Below, in pieces: positions 60,294 through 64,000 of a stretch of DNA of 64,000 nucleotides. The notes under the pieces are model-generated. The model was given only the letters and a program-made list of their open reading frames with translations, was not told the origin of the DNA and searched no databases. This stretch comes from UBA6912 sp963792895 (GTDB lineage Bacteria > Actinomycetota > Acidimicrobiia > Spongiisociales > UBA5794). The stretch lies in contig CAWBYA010000004.1 of assembly GCA_963792895.1 (NCBI GenBank), forward strand, positions 124,001 to 188,000. The letters run 5' to 3'. Position numbers and translations under genes: made by a program. Numbering within the stretch: the stretch's first letter is position 1; each line of letters opens with the position of its first letter.

Positions 60294-61819
60294 CAGGCGT
60301 CGGGGAAGGCGCCGCGGTCGACCGCTGCCTTGTTGAGGGCGGAGACGAAGGCGCGCGCCGAACCTTCGACGACGTCGGTCGACACCCCTCTGCCCGAGTA
60401 CGTCTCGGCGGCGACCTGGACGACGACGTTGACCTCTGCCATCGCATCGGCGCCGGTCGTCAAAGGGCTGACCCGGTAGTCGATGAGAGTTGCGGGGAGT
60501 GAGAACGCATCTTGGAGGGCGACGAAGGTGGCGTTCACCATCCCGTCGCCGCCGGCCGAGTACTCGAGCACCTCGTCGCCACGCTGCACCTTCACGACCG
60601 CTGCGGGGACCTCGTCATCGCCGCCCGATACCCTGAGACCGATGAGGTGGAGCTGCTCGGTACGCTGTCCGGCCTCCTCGTTGACGATGGCGCGTATGCC
60701 TTCCTCGTGAATCTCACCCTTCCGATCGGCGAGGATCTTGAACCGGGCGAACGCTCGTGAGAAGTCCTCGTCTTCGAGGGTGATGCCCATCTTCCGCAGC
60801 GCATCGGCAAAGGCTGCACGGCCGGAGTGCTTGCCGAGGACGATCACGCTCTTCTGTCCGACGCTGGCTGCGTCCATGATCTCGTACGTCTCTCGAGCCC
60901 GCAGCACGCCATGCTGGTGGATGCCCGATTCGTGGGCGAAGGCGTTGCGCCCCACGACGGCCTTGTTGTACTGGATCGGGTACCCGGTGAGGCTCGATAC
61001 CAGTCGCGATGTCTCGAAGATCTGGGTCGTGTCGGCTCCGATCTCGACGCCGAAGTAGTCCTCCCGGGTCTTGACGGCCATGATGATCTCCTCCGTGGAG
61101 GTATTGCCCGCCCGCTCACCGATCCCGTTGATGGCTCCCTCGATCTGGCGAGCGCCGGCATGGATCGCCGAGAGCGAGTTCGCCACCGCAAGCCCAAGGT
61201 CGTTGTGACAGTGCGTCGAGATGATCACATCCTCGTTGCCGTTGCGTACCTCGCCGTAGACCCTGGTGAGCATGTCGGCGAACTCGCTCGGCGTGGCGTA
61301 CCCAACCGTGTCGGGGATGTTGATCGTGGTGGCCCCGGCCTCGACTGCCGCTCGGCAGATGTCGATGATGAACTGCGGGTCCGAACGGGTGGCGTCCTGA
61401 GGGGAGAACTCCACGTCGTCGGTGTAGCGGCGCGCTCGCTCGACACCGTCGACGGCAGCCGCAAACACCTCTTTGGGGGTCATTCGCAGCATCTGCTCCA
61501 TGTGGATGGGCGATGTCGAGATGAAGACGTGGATGCGTTTGCGTTCCGCATCCTTCAGTGCGTCGGCTGCCCTGTCGATGTCGTCCGGATGGGTGCGAGC
61601 CAGGCTGGCGATGACCGGTCCTTCGACCTCTGCGGCGATGCGCGCCACTGCCTCGAAGTCGCCCGGCGACGATGCGGCGAAGCCGGCTTCGATGACGTCG
61701 ACCTTCAGTCGGGCCAGCTGGGTGGCGATGGCCACCTTGTCGTCGGGGGAGAGCGCGATGCCGGGCGCTTGCTCGCCGTCGCGCAGCGTGGTGTCGAAGA
61801 TGATCAGTCGGTCGGACAT
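60293..61819 (-). CDS. leuA: 2-Isopropylmalate synthase
   Basis: A 508-residue LeuA that condenses acetyl-CoA and 2-oxoisovalerate. IFDTTLRDGEQAPG (about 6-19) and the metal-binding ISTHCHNDLG are conserved. GAINGIGERAGNTSTEEI marks the catalytic TIM barrel, and the C-terminal regulatory domain for leucine feedback is present. The length and motifs match the bacterial type rather than the longer mycobacterial form. ATG at 61819 follows GGAG. A leucine leader and hairpin precede the gene. Confidence 0.96.
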   Translation of the reverse strand: MSDRLIIFDTTLRDGEQAPGIALSPDDKVAIATQLARLKVDVIEAGFAASSPGDFEAVARIAAEVEGPVIASLARTHPDDIDRAADALKDAERKRIHVFISTSPIHMEQMLRMTPKEVFAAAVDGVERARRYTDDVEFSPQDATRSDPQFIIDICRAAVEAGATTINIPDTVGYATPSEFADMLTRVYGEVRNGNEDVIISTHCHNDLGLAVANSLSAIHAGARQIEGAINGIGERAGNTSTEEIIMAVKTREDYFGVEIGADTTQIFETSRLVSSLTGYPIQYNKAVVGRNAFAHESGIHQHGVLRARETYEIMDAASVGQKSVIVLGKHSGRAAFADALRKMGITLEDEDFSRAFARFKILADRKGEIHEEGIRAIVNEEAGQRTEQLHLIGLRVSGGDDEVPAAVVKVQRGDEVLEYSAGGDGMVNATFVALQDAFSLPATLIDYRVSPLTTGADAMAEVNVVVQVAAETYSGRGVSTDVVEGSARAFVSALNKAAVDRGAFPDA

Positions 61820-61861
61820 GAGGGGCTCCTGCTTGATGAGTCGTGGGGGAGAACGCAGCAC

Positions 61862-61887
61862 GCCCGCTGCGGCAGGCCGCAGCGGGC
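61862..61887 (-). terminator. Attenuator-like hairpin upstream of leuA
   Basis: GCCCGCTGCGGC (61862-61873) and GCCGCAGCGGGC (61876-61887) form a perfect 12-bp stem with a two-base loop. It starts at the last base of the leader peptide's stop codon and ends 42 bases before leuA. It lacks a T-tract. Its place between a leucine-coded leader peptide and leuA suggests an attenuation terminator. Confidence 0.6.
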
Positions 61888-61997
61888 TACGTAAGGAGCA
61901 GAGGCCACGTGGGGGGGAGTGGCCACTTGGCCCGTGGTGCGGATGCCAGGTCCTGAGTGCCTGGCGCCGAGTGCGGCGAGCGGAGCGAGCCCTTCAT
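61887..61997 (-). CDS. Probable leucine leader peptide (leuL-type)
   Basis: A 36-residue reading frame starting at an ATG that overlaps the ilvC stop (ATGA) and ending in Trp-Pro-Leu-Leu-Leu-Thr-stop. Its three consecutive leucine codons (CTG CTC CTT, 61893-61901) sit four to twelve bases before the hairpin stem. A ribosome stalled there for lack of leucyl-tRNA would cover the 5' arm and prevent hairpin formation, allowing leuA transcription. Leader-peptide attenuators before leuA have been described in actinobacteria. A shorter in-frame start is not apparent. Confidence 0.5.
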   Translation of the reverse strand: MKGSLRSPHSAPGTQDLASAPRAKWPLPPTWPLLLT

Positions 61998-63014
61998 ACG
62001 TCTTCCGTCTCCGGGCTCTTGTCGGAAAGGAAGGGCATCATCTCGCGCAGACCCTTGCCGACACGCTCGATCTCGTGCTCGGCCACTGAGCGCCGTGCGG
62101 CGAGCAGCGTCGGCGTGCCGGCGGCGTTCTCTGCCATCCACTCGCGGGCGAATGCGCCGGATTGGATCTCGCCGAGGATCTCGCGCATTCGTGTTCGCGT
62201 CTCCTCGGTCACGATGCGGGGGCCGCGGGTGATGTCACCGTACTCTGCGGTGTCCGACACCGAGTGCCGCATCCACGTGATGCCGCCTTCGTAGAGGAGG
62301 TCGACGATGAGCTTCAGCTCGTGAAGCACCTCGAAGTAGGCCATCTCGGCCGGATATCCGGCTTCGGTGAGCGTCTCGAAGGCGGCGCGGATCATCTCGT
62401 CGACGCCGCCGCACAAGATCACTTGTTCGCCGAAGAGGTCGGTCTCGGCCTCGTCCCGGAAGGTCGTTTCGATGACGCCTGCTCGCGTCCCGCCGATGCC
62501 GTGGGCATACGAGAGGGCGAGGTCCCTCGCGTCGCCCGTTGCGTCTTGGTGGACGGCGACGAGGCAGGGCACGCCGCTGCCCTCGATGTACTGGCGGCGC
62601 ACGAGGTGGCCCGGGCCCTTGGGGGCGACCATGGCCACATCGATCTCCGCGGGCGGCGTGATGTAGCCGAAGTGGATGGAGAAGCCGTGGGCAAACAGCA
62701 GCGCATCGCCGGGTCGCAGGTTGGGTGCGATCTGGGCTTCGTACAACTCAGGCTGGTGCTGGTCGGGGACGAGCACCATCACGACGTCTGCCCAGTCGGC
62801 GGCCTCATCGGGGGCGACGACCTTGAGACCGGCGTTCGAGGCAACGGCGGTACGACGGCTGCCCTCGCGGAGGCCGACGACGACGTCGACGCCGGATTCC
62901 TTGAGGTTGAGCGCGTGAGCGTGGCCCTTGACTGCCGAAGCCGATGACTGCGACCTTGCGCAGGGCGATCAGATTCGGGTTGACGTCCTCGGCGTACAGG
63001 ATCTGTGGTGGCAT
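61994..63014 (-). CDS. ilvC: Ketol-acid reductoisomerase, frameshifted
   Basis: The branched-chain amino acid enzyme following acetohydroxyacid synthase. The N-terminus PPQILYAEDVNPNLIALRKVAVIGFGSQG starts at ATG 63014. The remainder continues one base out of frame as HAHALNLKESGVDVVVGLREGS. The shift is repaired by removing one C from CCC at 62925-62927, giving 339 residues. Motifs after the junction include VAPKGPGHLVRRQY, the CGGVDEMIRAAFETLTEAGY block and ELKLIVDLLYEGGI. The gene is complete apart from this, so an assembly insertion is the likely cause. Confidence 0.9.
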
Positions 63015-63040
63015 GGCGTGCTCCTCGGGGGGACGGACAT

Positions 63041-63550
63041 TCAAGCGGATCGGAGTGTCGCCTTTGCGGCATCCTTGGTCTTGGCGTCCTTGGCGAGGGC
63101 GATCCGGCCGGACTTGACGAGGTCGATGATCCCGTAAGGTCGCATCAACTCGAGGAAATCGCCGAGCCGGTGCGGCTCTCCCGACATCTCGAACGTGACC
63201 GATGCCACGCCGACGTCGACCGGCTCGGCACGGAAGATCCGGGCCGCATCGAGGACCTCGTGGCGCCGCTTCGGGTCGGCGCTCACTCGCACCAGCATGA
63301 TCTCGCGCTCGATGCTGTCGCCGCTGGACATCTCCGTCACTTTCACGACGTGAACGAGCTTGTAGAGCTGCTTGATGATCTGCTCCATCTCAGGCCCATC
63401 GACCACAACCGTCATGCGCGAGACGGTCGGATCCGACGTCGGCCCGACGGCGAGCGAGTGGATGTTGAACCCGCGCCGGGCGAACATCGACGACACCCTG
63501 GCGAGGACGCCGGGCTTGTTCTCGGTGAGCACGGAGATGACGTGGCTCAT
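63041..63550 (-). CDS. ilvN: Acetolactate synthase small (regulatory) subunit
   Basis: A 169-residue ACT-domain regulatory subunit. The N-terminal ACT domain (SVLTENKPGVLARVSSMFARRGFNIHSLAVG) is expected to bind valine for feedback inhibition. The C-terminal domain has FRAEPVDVGVASVTFEMSG. ATG at 63550 overlaps the ilvB stop by four bases, and ilvC starts 26 bases downstream. Confidence 0.95.
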   Translation of the reverse strand: MSHVISVLTENKPGVLARVSSMFARRGFNIHSLAVGPTSDPTVSRMTVVVDGPEMEQIIKQLYKLVHVVKVTEMSSGDSIEREIMLVRVSADPKRRHEVLDAARIFRAEPVDVGVASVTFEMSGEPHRLGDFLELMRPYGIIDLVKSGRIALAKDAKTKDAAKATLRSA

Positions 63551-64000
63551 GCCAGATCCTCGGCACGCTCGATCACGTTGTCGTTGGAGCCACCTGCGGG
63601 CACCATGGGGAACACCATCGCATCCGGGTCGCAGCGGAACTCGACGACAACCGGCCGATCGTCGATGGAGAGGGCCTTCTCGAGCGTTGGGGCCACGTCG
63701 TCGGCGTCGGCGGCGCGGAGCCCGACGCAGCCCATAGCCTCCGCGAGCTTGACGTAGTCGGGGGTGTGATCCGACAAATCGACCGCTGAATAGCGCTCGT
63801 TGTAGAACAGGCGTTGCCACTGCTTGACCATGCCCAGTGAGTTGTTGTTCATCACAGCGATCTTCACCGGGATCCGTTCGATCGAAGCGGTGATCAGCTC
63901 CTGAAAGGTCATCTGGAAGCACCCGTCGCCATCGATGGCGAACACCGTCTCGTTTGGCATCGCCACCTTTGCGCCGATGGCCGCCGGCACGGCGTACCCC
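63547..64000 (-). CDS. ilvB: Acetolactate synthase large subunit, 5' end outside window
   Basis: The visible 150 or so residues are the C-terminal thiamin-diphosphate-binding domain: GYAVPAAIGAKVA, IDGDGCFQMTFQELITA with the metal-binding GDG motif, then NNNSLGMVKQWQRLFYNERYS. These are characteristic of acetohydroxyacid synthase. The upstream part lies beyond the window. It heads an ilvB-ilvN-ilvC-leuA-leuB run on this strand. Confidence 0.95.
   Translation of the reverse strand, partial: GYAVPAAIGAKVAMPNETVFAIDGDGCFQMTFQELITASIERIPVKIAVMNNNSLGMVKQWQRLFYNERYSAVDLSDHTPDYVKLAEAMGCVGLRAADADDVAPTLEKALSIDDRPVVVEFRCDPDAMVFPMVPAGGSNDNVIERAEDLA

Noticed and set aside
61887..62141. An 84-codon gene antisense to the neighbouring frames upstream of leuA
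   Set aside because: Most of it overlaps ilvC in another frame. Only the final part after the ATG at 61997 is outside ilvC, and it is better read as a leader peptide.

Overview
The window is GC-rich, densely packed DNA from an actinobacterium, most likely of the class Acidimicrobiia (inference). The signs are a WhiB-family protein, a DUF3159 membrane protein, a CDC48-like actinobacterial AAA ATPase, a probable F420-dependent PPOX protein, an actinobacterial-type LexA box, and many GTG starts with four-base ATGA/GTGA overlaps. The AdoMet synthetase is the archaeal type and one secreted protein has SLH repeats. No rRNA, tRNA, CRISPR array, prophage or insertion sequence was seen.

Layout. 1-3.6 kb: a sulfide:quinone oxidoreductase with a PocR-domain regulator, an inverted-repeat operator candidate, a 91-bp tandem repeat, two small genes and a WhiB protein. 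3.7-7.1 kb: trpD, an acyl-CoA ligase and a thioredoxin-like lipoprotein with an in-frame UGA. 7.3-19.3 kb: eight co-directional genes (membrane protein, ABC ATPase, ABC permease, coiled-coil protein, MoxR ATPase, DUF58, two vWA proteins), seven of them in an unbroken overlap chain. 19.3-23.9 kb: Lgt-like and TlpA-like proteins, lipoproteins and gpsA. 23.9-30.8 kb: the histidine cluster (hisGDCBHF-hisIE behind a TrpR/YerC-family regulator) with hisA divergent. 30.9-41.3 kb: DUF3159, a CDC48-like ATPase, an exonuclease/GIY-YIG fusion behind a LexA box, a TPM protein, a SpoU methyltransferase and enolase-superfamily and DapB-like enzymes. 41.5-49.2 kb: a MerB-like gene with an in-frame UGA, a DNA glycosylase, archaeal-type AdoMet synthetase, a NatAB-like ABC exporter, an amidohydrolase and an SLH/glycoside-hydrolase protein. 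49.3-59.1 kb: nitroreductase, transhydrogenase (pntAA-AB-B), an ECF sigma/anti-sigma/MscS operon, gnd with a PPOX protein, an M1 peptidase lipoprotein and a siderophore-interacting protein. 59.2-64 kb: ilvB-ilvN-ilvC-leuA-leuB, with a leucine leader peptide and hairpin before leuA.

The most striking observation is two probable selenoproteins. In the thioredoxin-like lipoprotein (6517-7146) UGA occupies the first position of the CxxC motif. In the MerB-like protein (41469-42106) UGA occupies the position of the second catalytic cysteine. Each UGA is followed at 16 or 19 nt by a hairpin whose apical loop has a G in its first two bases, as expected of a bacterial SECIS element. UGA is an ordinary stop codon elsewhere in the window.

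Sequence quality matters to any reader. Seven genes, including hisH, hisIE and ilvC, are each broken by what looks like a single-base indel, mostly in short homopolymers. I treat these as probable assembly errors and annotate the intact genes across them. Because of these errors, the two UGA codons should be confirmed from reads.
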